DNA of 64,000 nt from Loxodes magnus (GCA_946699065.1 CAMPDV010000115.1:372001-436000), one strand, 5' to 3'; shown: positions 1 to 11,879, numbered from the stretch's first letter. Notes: generated by a model not told the origin, from the letters alone. Program-made: numbers and translations.

Positions 1-45
1 TTAGGAAGAGGTAGTATAGAAGCCTGGCTTGAAACCTTCAACCAT
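1..45 (-). CDS. 5' end of a Gag-like element ORF (runs off window)
   Basis: On the minus strand an ATG at 45-43 opens a 15-codon frame reading MVEGFKPGFYTTSSQ, which continues beyond base 1. It is nearly identical to the N-termini of the Gag-like ORFs at 19945 (minus) and 56018 (plus). The stretch just upstream of the ATG (A-rich, ending TAAAAA) also matches the 5' ends of those copies. Only the start of the element lies in the window, so the rest cannot be judged. Confidence 0.7.
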   Translation of the reverse strand: MVEGFKPGFYTTSS

Positions 46-1065
46 TTTTTAGAAATTTATTTGATTATTTTATAGTTTATCAAGAAATAAATTGATATTA
101 TTTTTAAATTTTTTTCTTAGATTTAAGATGTTTATCAACAATAATACATAAAAATAAGGAAACATTAAAATTTAGAATAAAAAATAAGTTTATATGATTA
201 TTTTTAGAAATATTATTTGATTAAATAATTTCTTTATTCTATTAGATAAAAACATATAAAATAACTAAAATTATATCTAATAAAATAGCATCTGTCTAAA
301 ATGATAATATATCTTAAATCATCTATTTAAGAAAATTTAAAAGTTAAATTTAGAAATATGTTACGCATAAGTCTTAAATTATAGAAATTTTTAAAGTTTA
401 TTTTAAAAGATTCTGAATATTCATTTGATATATAAAATAATCATTAATTATAAAATATATCTATTTAATTTATGAAATAATTCATAGAAACAAAGCCACA
501 ATGTAGAATGATGTTTTGCTATTTTTAAATTAATTGGAATTGAATGAAGTTGTTTTGCAATAATTTTTGCTTGAACTTTGTAGAATTTTCTTAAAATAGA
601 GAGATAATTGTTAAGGTAAAAAATGTATATAGTATGTAATTATTTCTATTTCTTAAAATATTTCAAAGCTTTATTATAATCTTCGTTATTTCCTTCTTTT
701 GAGTGAATATTTTAAAATTATGGCTAAAAATAATTATCTTACAATTTCTTTATTATATTTTAGTTTTAGTATTTAAAGATTTAGAAAGGTTAAGCAATGA
801 ATTTATATAAACTTAATGTTCTTATTATTAATAGAATAGCTCTTAAAAATATAAACTAAAACAGAAAGTAAAAGAGATTTCAAAAATAATTGTGATTGTA
901 TTATAAACTAAAAGGTTTTAAGAATTATGATACTTTCCTAAAGAACAAAGAGAAACATAAATCTTATCTAGAAAGACATATCAATATTGGTAAATAAATA
1001 AACTAATAAAAGAATCATTTATTCTAGTTCGTTATTATAATTTATTTTTTATTATAATAAATAAA

Positions 1066-1378
1066 TAGGGAGGAACAATCCTCCAATTTAAACTGACTTA
1101 AACTCTGTTACCAGGAAGTACCCCATAGGCGAAGAATCAGCTAAGAGAAGAGAAGACAAGATCGAAGAAGCATCAAATAGCATTAATGATGAAAGATGCC
1201 AGAAACTAAGGTCTCTTAGGGTAGCATTCCGATCGCGGCCCTATAGAAGACAAATTCACAAGGGATTCTAGCACTGTGGAAGATTTCAGCAAGAATTTTT
1301 TTTTATTTTAAAAATCTTTATTAAAGAGCTGCGCACCATTGAGGTGCTACACACTATAATCTCATTTATTTATTATTT
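1066..1378 (+). mobile_element. Retroposon-like repeat with 3' hairpin and TTTA-rich tail, copy S1
   Basis: An island clearly richer in GC than its surroundings. Its last ~55 bases (about 1322-1378) contain AAAGAGCTGCGCACC, a short loop, GGTGCTAC and then an ATTTATTTATT tail. The same terminal module ends the copies at 4575 and 53942, and in inverted orientation the copy starting at 10858, although the bodies upstream differ. One plus-strand frame is open through the body in the Gln code, but no family is recognised. Different bodies sharing a 3' hairpin and a simple tail are typical of LINE/SINE pairs; that assignment is inference. Confidence 0.5.
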
Positions 1379-1899
1379 ATATATAAAAGATTATACTTTA
1401 TTCATATTATTAACTTTCTAAACTACTCTTTAAATTTTATAATAAATAGCTTATCTTATATCTTATTTATATTTTTCATTAATGAGCCTGTCTACTTTTT
1501 AAGGTTTTTTAAAAATTCTACTTTAAATTATTTTAAGGTAAAGATAGATTAAGAGTTTTGAAACTTGGCAAGTTAATTTCTGCCTAATATTAAACAATTT
1601 GTTAACCTTCTATTTTTTTTTATAAATTAAAGAAATTGTTTATTTTAAGCTTTAAAAAGGATATCATAATCCATTCGTTAAAACTAAAAAGAATAGTAAT
1701 ACTAAAGATAATTTACATATTTGATTTAAAGCTTTTATCTTAATTAACAAAGTTATTAACTTAAAACTTAGTCATTTAATTTATTTAAAAAATTTTATGC
1801 TTACTAAGTGATTTTCATTTATCTAATACAAAATTCTTAGCAATCACATATATAACTATTCAGCATCTGATTGAAATTATAAATTTTATTCTAGTTTAT

Positions 1900-4150
1900 A
1901 TATTTTAAAAGTTTATTGAAATTAATAAGCAATAATTTATCAAATTTTATTATAATAATTTTTTTAATTTTATTATCTTTCTAAGTTTTATTTTATCTTC
2001 AAGTAGGGTGATAAGCATTTTTACCTTATATTTTTACCTTCTTACATCCTAATATTTTCATAGAGCTTTTGAATTTTATTTTAATATATTAATCTAAGCA
2101 AATAATTCCAAGCGAATTCTTAAATTCAATTATAAATTTTAGCTTTACTAATTTTTATAATCTAACTCTTATAATGCTAATAATCTCTACACAACTCATT
2201 TTCTTTTTATTTAGTTTCGCTCCTTTGTATGATTCCTTTATTTTTGCTTTATATAACCTCAAAAAGGCAGAATTGTATGATTGATCAAAAATTATCTTAA
2301 TTAATCTATTATCAAGCTCTAAGGATTTATTGTTTATCATAATTTTCCTTATATTAATTAAAATTATTTTAAGCTACTATTAATAATTTAAATTACAAAT
2401 AACCTTACATTAAGATATTTCAACTTAGTTGAATATTTATCATATTTCATTTTGAAGACGATCTTTATGATTGTAGATTTAAAAAAATAAACTTACTAAA
2501 AATTTGCATAGCTTAAAATTGCATCTCTCAAAGTATTGCAACATTATATGCTCCTTATATTTTGTCTCTCAAGTATTATTTTAAAATCTATTATTATAGA
2601 TATATCACCAATTTATAGAATTACCTGATGATATTTTATTATAAATCTAAATTTAGATGCTTAACAATCTCTATTCATTTAAATTTATCATATTGTGTCT
2701 CGTCACCTTTAACTATTTAATAATTGTTCTTTTATACTATCAAATCTGATTATTTATTTAGCTTTGCTTATTAAAAACCAAAGTTTTTTTATAAGTTTAA
2801 AGAGATTGCTATATTTATTAAAATCTCATGCTAAATTAAATTATTTTTAATGGCTACATGATTATTTCATAGGTTAACTTCAATTTTATTAAATTAATTT
2901 TTATTCTTGAATAGCTTGACATTTTTTGAGTAAATTTGAATTTATTTGTGATGCTTATGAGGCTTAAAATGATTATATAAATTTTTAATTTATTTAGTAT
3001 CATTAACTATTGCTTTACTGAATCTAAATAAATCTTTTTTCAGAGTTAAAGTTACCAGCATCATCTTATTATTTAAAAAATATTCGGGACAATCACTAGA
3101 AAACTTCATATCTTAATAAGAAAACTTTATATACTTTAAAATTATTGTCTATCCAAATAAGGTATCTTTCTATTCTTTATCTTAAAGTGAAAATCCAAAA
3201 TCTAAAATATTTTTTACATTAAGACCTTTTAATTAGAGTACTTAGAATATATTCATTACTTTTCTCTTTTCAATAAGATTTAATTTAAGAGTTTGAACTA
3301 AATCAATTCTTTATAAATCAAAATTTAGTAAATTAAGCTTTATAATTATCGTCCAATATACCTTGATATTCCTCTTTCCTATATTAAATAGAAAAAATGT
3401 ATTATACAAGAACTTAATTATAAAAATAATAATTTACTAAAGAACTTCAATTTTATCTTCCTATAGTTTAACATACTATAAACAGAAAAAACATTTGAGA
3501 TATACCATTTTTAAGAGTATTAAATAAAATATTATAAACTGTTTTAAAAATTCTACTATAAGAATGTAAGATTGATTATTAAAAAGATTACTTAATTACT
3601 ATAAATATTTTTAGAAAAAATCATTCTAAAAGCTTATTAAATATAATGCTAAGTAGTTTAAATTATTTTGTAAAATTAACCTTATTAAATCTAAAATTAA
3701 TCATAATTAAATAAAATTTCAATCTTATATTAATCTATCTATTATTTTTTCATTTTTTATATACTTTAATTATTAAGAATATATGCATAATGCCAAATAA
3801 AATCATATTAAACAATCGAAAAAATAGATTTGCTATTAAAAAGAACAAAATAATAAACAATTTCAAATTATCAAAGAACATTCATTTAGTTTTAAAGAAT
3901 CTATAATTATAATAGAATCAAAAAATTAATATTTAATATTTGACTTTAATTTAAATAGTCCACACTTATTATAAATAATATTATAAAATATATATAAATT
4001 TTAAATCTGACTAATATTATAATAATATAATGAAATTAATAAATGAATGTATTAAGTCTTTAATTAATAGTAAAAAACGAAAAATTAAAATTAATTTTAC
4101 AATTTTGATAAATTAATAATTTAAAAATATATAAATATAAAACTATTGTA
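1900..4150. repeat. Direct duplicate D1, left copy (pairs with 23290-26255)
   Basis: Many collinear blocks recur near 23290-26255 in the same orientation. Examples are the stretch around GATAATGCTAATAATCTCT, the one around GCAGAATTGTATGATT, the one around CTATCAAATCTGATTATT, and the end around TTGTATTCATTGTTAT. Divergence with many small indels indicates an old duplication. On the minus strand both copies keep a short common peptide (SYNSAF) before indels separate the phases, so the segment may contain a decayed gene; no family is recognised. Homology stops at about 4155, where a GC-richer repeat begins. Confidence 0.6.
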
Positions 4151-4164
4151 TTCATTGTTATTAA

Positions 4165-4575
4165 AAATCACAAAATGAATATCTGCCACGGTCAGGAGAA
4201 ATAGTAGGTATTCTGATGCAGTTCATTCTTTATTGTGAGTAATCTCGCACTAGATACTATCAAGGGGAACATGGACAAGCTCGGAAGAGACAATCCTAAC
4301 TTGCTTGAGGGTACTCACTAGCAATATGAATGATGGACCTACTAATAACTTAACAACCTATTCTATTCTGAATCTTATTCAAGAAGACTGGAGCATTTGA
4401 TTCAAAATTCGAGAATTATCTTTAATAAGTAGATTTCCTCATTGGAGAAGCTATTGTGACTCGTTGGACTTCTAAAGTTTAAACAAGAAATATGAGAACG
4501 CTATTTCTTAATATGATTATTGAAAGAGCTGTGCGCTACAAAGTGCTATTTGCTCTAAAATAATATTTATTTATT
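4165..4575 (+). mobile_element. Retroposon-like repeat with 3' hairpin, copy S2
   Basis: A GC-richer island that starts abruptly where the D1 duplication ends, so it appears inserted next to it. It ends with AAAGAGCTGTGCGC, a short loop, AAGTGCTATTTGC and an ATTTATTTATTA tail, the same terminal module as at 1378 and 53942. One plus-strand frame from ATG 4174 reads through the body with several in-frame TGA codons, most in Trp-like contexts (for example the neighbouring TGA-TGG in QQYEWWTYQQLNN). This may be the 3' end of a longer 5'-truncated element ORF. No protein family is recognised. Confidence 0.45.
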
Positions 4576-4679
4576 ATGAACTAATTATAGATTAAATTTT
4601 CTATAAATATTTTCTACTAAGCAAACTATTTTATTCATGATATAAAAATTAATTTTATTTATTTGTGATTTAAAATATG

Positions 4680-4945
4680 GAGGCTCACAAAAGTTAGCTG
4701 GCTCAGCTTGCTTTGGTAAATGGATCCTCCAAATGAACTTAAGCCATCAATCATGTACAAAGTAAAGAATAGCTTCATCAGAGATTTGGGAATTAAGTAC
4801 CCGTAAAAAACTATGTCATCCATTGCTTTGATTCTTTTCTTGGAACATGGAACGAAAGACTATCGGCTGTGACAACTTTTTATTCAGGTTTGAACTGAGG
4901 CGAAACTGAGTACTGATTGAGATTTTTTATTTGAGCAAATAAATA
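4680..4945 (+). repeat. Fragment related to the 53.5-kb hairpin repeat, copy S3
   Basis: It contains a diverged version of a unit that occurs twice in each of the repeats at 10858-11362 and 53447-53942. The unit runs CTTCATCAGAG, then GGGAA followed by TTAAGTACCC, then a GTCATC...TGCTTTG segment. Orientation matches the 53.5-kb copy. The terminal hairpin is absent, so this is a fragment or a relative. It lies about 100 bp after S2. Confidence 0.45.
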
Positions 4946-6094
4946 ATTAATTAATGCATATCTTAAAAATATATAAATAAAAATTAAACTAAATCCAAAA
5001 AAATGAAAGTATTTGATATATAAGCTAATATATATTTAAATAAAATAATTATTTTTATTTTAATTTCTTTTTTATTTGCTTGCGGTGAATGATCTATTCT
5101 TTGTATGTAATAATTTAACTTTCTTTATTCCTTTTATATATATAATTTTTATAAAAGTATTTTCTAATTTTAATTAATGTTTATTTTAGTTATTATTTAC
5201 TTTTATTCAATTTTATTTTAATTGTAATATAAAGTATTTTTTGAATTATCTTTTTTAATGTTTATTATAAGTAATTGATTTTACTATCTGTTAAAGTTGT
5301 AAAGAAATGTTTGACTAAAATCAAAGAGTACCAAAAGTTATAAGTTGTTGTTGTGTTATATGTGCTAAATGTCTAAATTTTTTTTCTTAAATAGCTTATA
5401 CAATAAATTGACGGATTCACAATTATCTAGTTAGTATAGAAGAATAGAATCTGAAAAAATTAGATGTTTATAAAAAGTTAATAGGTTTTGGGGAAATTTT
5501 AAAATATACATATTACAATATATAAAGAGTTTCAAACCTTCTTTCTCAGAGATTTTAATTTTTCAAAATAGAAGAAAATGAAGTATAATGATATAATTCT
5601 ATTTTTTAAGAATAAATTTTAAATAATTAAAAAAATAAATTAAATAAATCTAAATAATTATATTAAGCTAAATAATTAAAATAGGCATAACAAGTTTCTC
5701 TTTAATGAAAAATTGTTAATTCTAATAAAAATAAAATAAAATGCCTATCTTATAAGCTTTTATTCATTTAAAAAAAATCATTACATTAGATAAGTGTAAA
5801 ATAGCAAAAACATGTTTAAAAATAAAATTTAATGAATATAATTGTTCAAAAAATAATCAAAATATATGAAAAAGTTTTTTCTACGTTGAATTTAAGTATA
5901 AAATAAAAATAGTTTATGAATTGATAAAAGTTAATATTTAAAATAAATAAAAAAAATAAGAAATTGAAACTGAGAGATCTGCTTATACCCAAGTTAGTCA
6001 ATTTTCTACTTCAGTCTTTACTAGTAAATTATATAGAACCTAAAAAAGAATGAAATATATGTAGAACAAAAGATGAAACTAAAAAAAATTTTAA

Positions 6095-6978
6095 TTTATA
6101 ATAATAACGAAATTAAAATGTTCAACAGTGCCAATCTGGACACCGTTTAAAATAAGTTGTTTTATCAGCAACACTTCTCATCATTCTTGACTTTCTAATG
6201 AAATTATCTTCACTAAAGTCTTCTCAGTTTCTTTGATTTCTTGTTCTTATTATTTCAAAATGTACTTTACATCATTTTCTTCTGTAAATATCTCCATGCT
6301 AGTTACAATAGAGCCTCTAGTATTTTTCTTATTCTTTATGCCAAAATTTTCTCTTGAAATTCTAAAATTTTTAGTAATTCTTGTACAAATGTCACTTACT
6401 CTTACAGTAGTAGCATTTCTTCCTTACTTATCTGATTGGTTTTCGATTTATAACCTCTTTTTATTCTATCTCCATCTAATTTGTCTAATTAGTTATGTTT
6501 TTGCTAATATTCTTTTGCTTAATAAACTCCAACTCTTGTTTTTATACGATATTTTCAAGCCTTGCTGTTTCTTATCTATGTTCAGTTTAAATGTTCCAAT
6601 ATGCTTGGAGTTCCCTTTTTTAATTAATAATTCTAATCTCTAAGTTATCTTATCCAAGCGATAATAAGTTTCTTAGTTCTTAATTTTCCTACTTAAGCAC
6701 TTTAATCTCTTCCTAGAGATTGGATATTTCAAATACAAACTGTTAAATATTGATTTCCTTTTTAATTATCTTTGATGAAAGTTCTTTTCCTATTATTATA
6801 TTAGATTCCTTTCTTTTTATTACTTTAGGAGGTCTTTATTATAGTTATTAGGTTCTTTATTAGTTTTGTAAGTGAGGAGAAGAAGACTCTTGATACTTTT
6901 TTATGCCTTCTTTTTTCTAGAGCTTTTCTTCTCTTCTTTGCTCAAGAAAAAGCCGGGAACAAGATTTTATGACTCCAT
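6095..6978 (-). mobile_element. Gag-like element, decayed copy with coiled coil and CCHC-type knuckle
   Basis: A minus-strand ATG at 6978-6976 begins an N-terminus resembling other Gag-like copies (basic, Lys/Ser-rich). Further in, a different phase gives a Gln/Glu-rich coiled coil (QEEIKVLKQENQELRNLL) and a conserved AYWNIQ stretch. A zinc knuckle with spacing CX2CX4HX4Y follows, so the last Cys is replaced by Tyr. An in-frame TGA lies directly before the knuckle His, at the same column as in the 56-kb copy. The 3' end runs into a TTATTATTAT-type tail. At least one frameshift separates the N-terminus from the coiled coil, so this copy is probably dead. The plus-strand open frame at 6233-6643 is the antisense shadow. 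Confidence 0.7.
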
Positions 6979-7695
6979 TTTTATATTTTTGAATCTATTA
7001 ATTAAAATATAATATGTTAAGGAAATTATTATAACTTATTTGCAAAGAATCTATGCTTATAATTAAATTAAAATCAGATAAATAAAAAATTAAATTTCAA
7101 AAAGGAAGAGTGATTAAAAATAATACAATTATTTAAAGAATTGAAAGATATTTATAAAAAATCGTATTTTTAGTTTGGTAAAATAAATAAATTAAAATAA
7201 ATTAATAATTTAATGAATAATAAATCATTTAAGTCTAACATCAAATAAAGATCTTATTACTGAATATATAAAAATAAAATTTGAAAAAAATTAAAATCAA
7301 ATATCTTAACAACTGCTCAATTCAATTTTTACCTGAATAGAAAATTTCTGAAATTAAAAAAAAATTATAAAATTTATTTGCTAACTTTGTTGAAGTTCAA
7401 TATTCAACGAAGAAAATAGCGAAATTATAATGTTAGAACGAATAAAAAATAAAAAAATGCATTAAAATAAATATTCAAATGAAATTAAAAAAATGTTGAG
7501 CAAAAAAATCTATAATAAACTAAAGAAAAAAAATATAAAAAAATAATAATTAAAACAAAAAATTAAATTTTTCGACTTAAAGTTTAGAAATACTTAGAAA
7601 AAATATTATTACCGAAAAGAGTAATAAAAAAAGTATGAGTTAAAAAAAACTAAATGAAAAAATTATATGATATTTTTAAAGTTTATAAATATAAA

Positions 7696-8340
7696 ATGGA
7701 AGGTCTCTAAAAGGGTTTTTTGCTTCCGAAGGAGAAAAAGACAAGAAGAAAGGTACTATTTCATTTGTTAGCCCGTCCTCGAAGCCAGAAAATACCAACA
7801 CTCTATTGGTTTGATAAAAGAAATAAATATTAATAAATAAAAAACAATATTAACCAAAAAATAAGATTATTTAAAGCTTAGAATGAAGATTATTACTAGA
7901 TTGAGCACAATGAAGATGAGATGTCCCATATGATATAGAAAAATTATGCAAGACGGTGGGTGTTCTAATATAAGAAAATGAGCTGTTAAAGAACGAGTGG
8001 ATTAAATTTCTTAAGAACCTAGTGAATTTTAAGATTCTCAGCATCAATGTATTAAATTAAAGAAGAATTGAAAAATTAAAAGGATCGAAAATTGAATTTT
8101 CAGGAGTAAAGTTATCTACTATTTCTCCTTACAGCGGCCTATATCCATATTTTCTATAAAGTTAAAGTTAAAAAGTTTGTTAAAGCCTTAGTAATCAGCC
8201 ATCCGACCTGTTCTATCAGCTTGTCTCCATTAGTTTGTAATGAATTCCTACTAGGCTTAGTTGGGTGGTATAGCACTTCATTAGTGCACCATCCTTTAAT
8301 ATTCTGAATAGTTTTAGTCTTGCATATAGCGTTCCTAACT
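7696..8340 (+). mobile_element. Gag-like element, 5' portion and decayed coiled coil
   Basis: An ATG at 7696 reads MEGLQKGFLLPKEKKTRRK, matching the MxxGFKxGF start of the other Gag-like copies. About 250 bp later another phase carries a coiled-coil stretch (LIQENELLKNEWIKFLKN) resembling the 6.4-kb copy, so at least one frameshift has occurred. The GC-richer tail at 8050-8340 contains a near-palindrome (GGTGCAC...GTGCTATACC on the minus strand) recalling the hairpin of the S family. It could belong to this element or be a separate insertion. No knuckle is visible. Confidence 0.5.
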
Positions 8341-8610
8341 ATTTCTCCAAGGATTAAGATTTTTCATAAAAAAAATTTTCTATAAATTTTTACGCTTTAT
8401 GTTGGATATATACTAAATAGTTTTTTAAAAATATCTTATTTATTCTTTCTTTAAATTTCGCTTAGTTAATAACAATATTTTCATTTGTGCTATTTATTAC
8501 ACACGTAACATTTTATTCTTCTTTTAAACTATTATTCCTCTAATACTTATTTAATTTAAATTTTCTAGTTATTTTAAATTAATGTTTACTGTTTATTTTA
8601 ATTTGAGGCT

Positions 8611-8928
8611 TCATTTTCTATTTCCATAGGATCTGATTAATTCTTTTAAAACGAAAATGGCATTACCTGAATTTATTTTTAAATTTAAAGATTCTTTGTT
8701 CCAGTTTTTTTCTATTTCTTATGGTGATTAATATTGTTTCTCAAGAAAAGATGTTATTAATTTTTCTAATTTTTCTACTTTATCAGTGAGATATCTATTT
8801 TTGAACATAAACTCTTTTAAAGACTTAGATAATATTTCTATTTGAGTTCGTGTCGGAAGTTTTTTTAATTCTGGATTTCCAAATGGTTAATGTTCGTCAT
8901 ATCAATCATATTTCTCACTTTCACTCAT
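8611..8928 (-). CDS. Small hypothetical protein, 105 aa, intact in ciliate code
   Basis: The minus-strand ATG at 8928-8926 begins a 106-codon frame ending with TGA at 8613-8611. TAA serves as Gln three times (as in YQSPQE). The N-terminus is acidic (MSESEKYD) and is followed by in-frame TGA at codon 9, read here as Trp, then a helical Lys/Glu/Leu-rich middle. A genuine TGG Trp occurs in EKNWNKES. No frameshift is needed. Low GC in the spacers and the sharp Lys/Glu composition favour coding, but no homologue or domain is recognised. If TGA is a stop in this organism, only a start further inside (MFKN) would remain. Confidence 0.55.
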
Positions 8929-9438
8929 TGTAATTATTTCGCTTTTTTATTTTTTAGATAATTATCCTGTTTAAATGTTTTGTTCAAAGTTCTGTTATTT
9001 CTTAGAAGCCATTTTATATTTTTTATATAATAGATTCTGATAAGATACCATTAATTTTATTTCATTGTAATAATTTATTTGTTTTATAAATAAGATTTTA
9101 ATTAAATATCTTTTTTGAAAAATCTAAGAAAATAGAGTAAAAAATAAAAAGATATTTTATTTCCTTCTGATAATAATATCCCTGAATTTACTGCCTAATA
9201 TTATAATTTAATTTTCTATATTATATCTGGCAACTATAATTTTAAACTTTATTTAATAATTTAGCTTTTAGCTTCTACTAATTGATAAGTATTTTAGATT
9301 TATTTTTCTTTGCTTTTTATTTAATTAATATTTTATTATTAAACTTCTTTATTAAATTTTTAAGCTTTTAATCAAATTAAGAAATAAATACTTAAATATA
9401 AAATTTTTTAGATAAAGTAACTTAAGATATTAAAATAA

Positions 9439-9935
9439 ATGCTAGGACTTAAAACCAAATTTTACGTGGACTCTAAAAAGCAGGAGCTAACAACGTCTTA
9501 GAAAGAAAAGGATCAGGATAGGTTCCAAAATGGTCACCAAATTGAGATTCTCAATTCTGAAGAAAAACCTATGAAGTAGTCTAAAAATTTAATTAATTCG
9601 GAAGTAGATCAGCAAATTAATTATGTTTAACTGATTAAAATGGTGCTGGACTTGCAGGAAGAAGTTAAAAAAAGGAAAAATATAATAAAAAACTAATAGA
9701 AAAATTTAAAATAGCAGAAAAAATAGAATTGAGACTCATAGTAATAAAGAGACTTAAACATCTTTGAAATATGTCTCAATATTATAGCAATCAAACTAAG
9801 ACCTAATAGGAAAATTAGAAGGATTTATAAAATAGAAAAAATGTTAGAATATTAAAAAATGCAAATCTAAATTGACTAAAAATTAAATAAGCACTCAAGG
9901 CAAAGGATTAGTTTTGCAGATTAAGCGTTTGAGAT
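9439..9935 (+). mobile_element. Gag-like element, decayed copy
   Basis: An ATG at 9439 reads MLGLKTKFYVDSKKQE, aligning with the MVEGFKxxFYTTSxQ start of other copies. About 60 codons later it carries QLIKMVLDLQEEVKKRK, nearly matching EQLIKVVLNLQEEVRKLR at 56.3 kb. A one-base shift later, the conserved Trp segment appears as KHL-TGA-NMSQ, where the 56-kb copy has AFWNIS with TGG. The knuckle is missing or unrecognisable. The copy sits just before the D2 duplication block. Confidence 0.65.
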
Positions 9936-9989
9936 AAAAATTTAATAATAAAAATTTTATTTTAAAAAATTATAAAACATTATATTTAT

Positions 9990-10857
9990 TAATTTTTTCA
10001 TCATTTTTAGATTAATAACTTGCTAGAAGGCATTCTATTTTATAAGATTTCATCTTGTTATTAATTTATCCTTGAAGATAACATTTTCTTAAAATAATGG
10101 TAATTTATTACTTATACTTTCTCTTTATTTAAAAAAATTACGAAATGTAAATTTGCAATAAAATCGGACATTATGGGAAAATGTAGGGAGAGAGAAAGAA
10201 TAGAGAAGAAACTAAAATACAATATCTAAAAGAAGATGACCTCCATTTGTTCAGCATCAAATGAGATTATCAATAAGAAATTAAGAATCTATGAACTGTT
10301 CGAGAAACCCTTAAAATATAAATCCTGGATAAGATATAGAGATATAAGGGAGCTAGTATCAAGCTAGAGTTGAAGAGCGAATTTTTATTTTTAAATATTA
10401 ACTATTAATTTATTTGTTATGAATTTAAGGTTGGCGGTGAATATTTTCATTTTTATACTTAAAGTACTCAATTCGGTTAATTTTTATAAATTATTATCAT
10501 TAAATTATTATCATTAAATATTCATATAAAATTCCAGAAGGATTTATGGTATTTATTATCCTCTAGTAATCTTATATTTATTAATAATTGCCTTTAATAA
10601 TTTTTTAAATATTAACTAAAAAATTTAAAATGAATTCCTTAATTTTTCAGTAAATTATTTGATGCTATTTAAGATAGAGATTAAGTACCCATTTAATATA
10701 CTAATAGGTATTTTTTTATTTAAAGTTTTTAAATAAATATTAATATTAGTCAATGATTTAGTGAAATAAGAATAAGAGATTATAACTATGTAAATACTTA
10801 AAATTTGAAAATATTAATAGATAATTTAATCTAAATTGAAATAATATCCTCCTAGAG
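9990..10857. repeat. Direct duplicate D2, left copy, first part (pairs with 28475-29010)
   Basis: Collinear with 28475-29010 in the same orientation: the blocks around GATTAATAACTT, ATTAATTTATC, ATTATCCTCTAG/A and AATTTATTAATA recur in order. The left copy carries about 300 extra bases (10130-10430) absent from the right copy, and at 10858 a further ~500-bp insertion (the S4 repeat), after which homology resumes at about 11376. The duplication therefore gives an empty site for both insertions. Confidence 0.65.
10130..10430 (+). other. Insertion relative to the duplicate; possible small ORF
   Basis: This segment has no counterpart in the duplicated block near 28620 and is richer in GC and purine than its surroundings. 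An ATG at 10173 opens about 66 codons in the Gln code (MGKCRERERIEKKLK...), ending at TGA near 10370, with a basic helical N-terminus and the stretch KYKSWIRYRD. No family is recognised. It could be a further fragment of one of the dispersed elements. Confidence 0.35.
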
Positions 10858-11362
10858 ATAAATAAATAAATTTGATTATGGAGCGCGTAGCACTCTCGTT
10901 GGTGCGCAGCTCTTTAAAAAAATGTTTCATACTGACAAGAATGTTTCTTACTGATAAAATTATCAGATACTGATAAACCTTGTTCAATATTGGTATAATT
11001 ATTCAGTACTGATAAAAATATTCAATACTGATATAATTTTAGAATACTCGTAATCTTTAATACTTGTTGGAGGTCCAAGGACATGGCAGGATTGTGTCTC
11101 ATTGCATCACCAAAGCAGAGGACGACATGTGTCAATTATGGGTACTTAAATTCCCCACCTCTGATGAAGCTCGCAATATTATTTCTTTTTCGTTCCAGAA
11201 ATAAGTCCAAATTAAGCTAGTACCGAAGATCTAAGAATCTTATGTCTCGAGGCCAACCAAAGCAGAAGAAGACATAAGGTCAATTTTGTGTACTTAACTT
11301 CCCCAACCTCTGATGAAGATGACGTTGTTGTTCACCTTCGAACAACTATGGCGATTTAATAT
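10858..11362 (-). mobile_element. Hairpin-ended repeat, copy S4 (inverted relative to 53447-53942)
   Basis: About 500 bp that match 53447-53942 almost throughout in the opposite orientation. Read on the minus strand it starts CGCCATAGTTGTTCGAAGG. It contains two ~75-bp related units (GGTTGGGGAAGTTAAGTAC and GGTGGGGAATTTAAGTACCC), then a run of degenerate ~20-bp repeats built on TACTGATA. It ends in the hairpin GAGCTGCGCACC...GTGCTACGCGC with an AT-rich TTTA tail. Flanking DNA on both sides is homologous to the uninterrupted block at 28600-29515, so this is a self-contained insertion. Confidence 0.75.
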
Positions 11363-11375
11363 ATAAAAATATAAA

Positions 11376-11875
11376 ATTATTTGAGTTCGTTATAAAAAGT
11401 TTTATTCTCCTTTTTTTTGTAAAAATATAAAAGTTTTCTATTATAAACAGTGATTAGATCTAAAAAGAAAGCACATTTTCTTTTTTTTTCTTTTTCGTTT
11501 TAAATTAAAATTATTTATTATTACTGTACATTTAGCTTTCTTTTCTAGCATGTCTATTTTTTAAAAACATAGCAACTATAACACAAGCTTTTTGTATAAG
11601 CTAGCTTATCACTATAGTCACAAATAGCTATCTTTATAGATTTTGTTCTTTCATAATAGCAAGTCATATATTATTCCTAATCATTTTATTTCCATTACTT
11701 ATGAGTGCATTGTATAGTTCTTGTTCTATTTTCAAGTTAAGGTTTGATATATGGAAGTGCTTATAGAGGGAAATATTAGGTTAAATTAGTTTTTGTGCTT
11801 TAGGTTTCGAGGAACTCAAAGTAGGAGGTAATTCTCTTTTTATCACCAGTTGCGTTTAAAGAAGAGTGATCAATG
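11376..11875 (-). pseudogene. Truncated copy of the small C-x-H/C-x2-C-Y zinc-binding gene
   Basis: Homologous to 29020-29515, which holds the intact gene at 29162-29569. On the minus strand it retains RTIQCTHKQWKQ, then a TCYYERT segment, then LAYTKSLCYSCY. The middle C-G-H of the second repeat is changed to C-D-Y, so metal binding there is probably lost. Homology ends at about 11875, removing the first ~20 codons, and the N-terminal half is out of phase with the intact gene. The conserved terminal TGA is also altered. Confidence 0.65.
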
Positions 11876-11879
11876 GTAC

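Noticed and set aside
6233..6643. 136-codon plus-strand hydrophobic frame
   Set aside because: It is antisense to the Gag-like coiled-coil and knuckle region on the minus strand.
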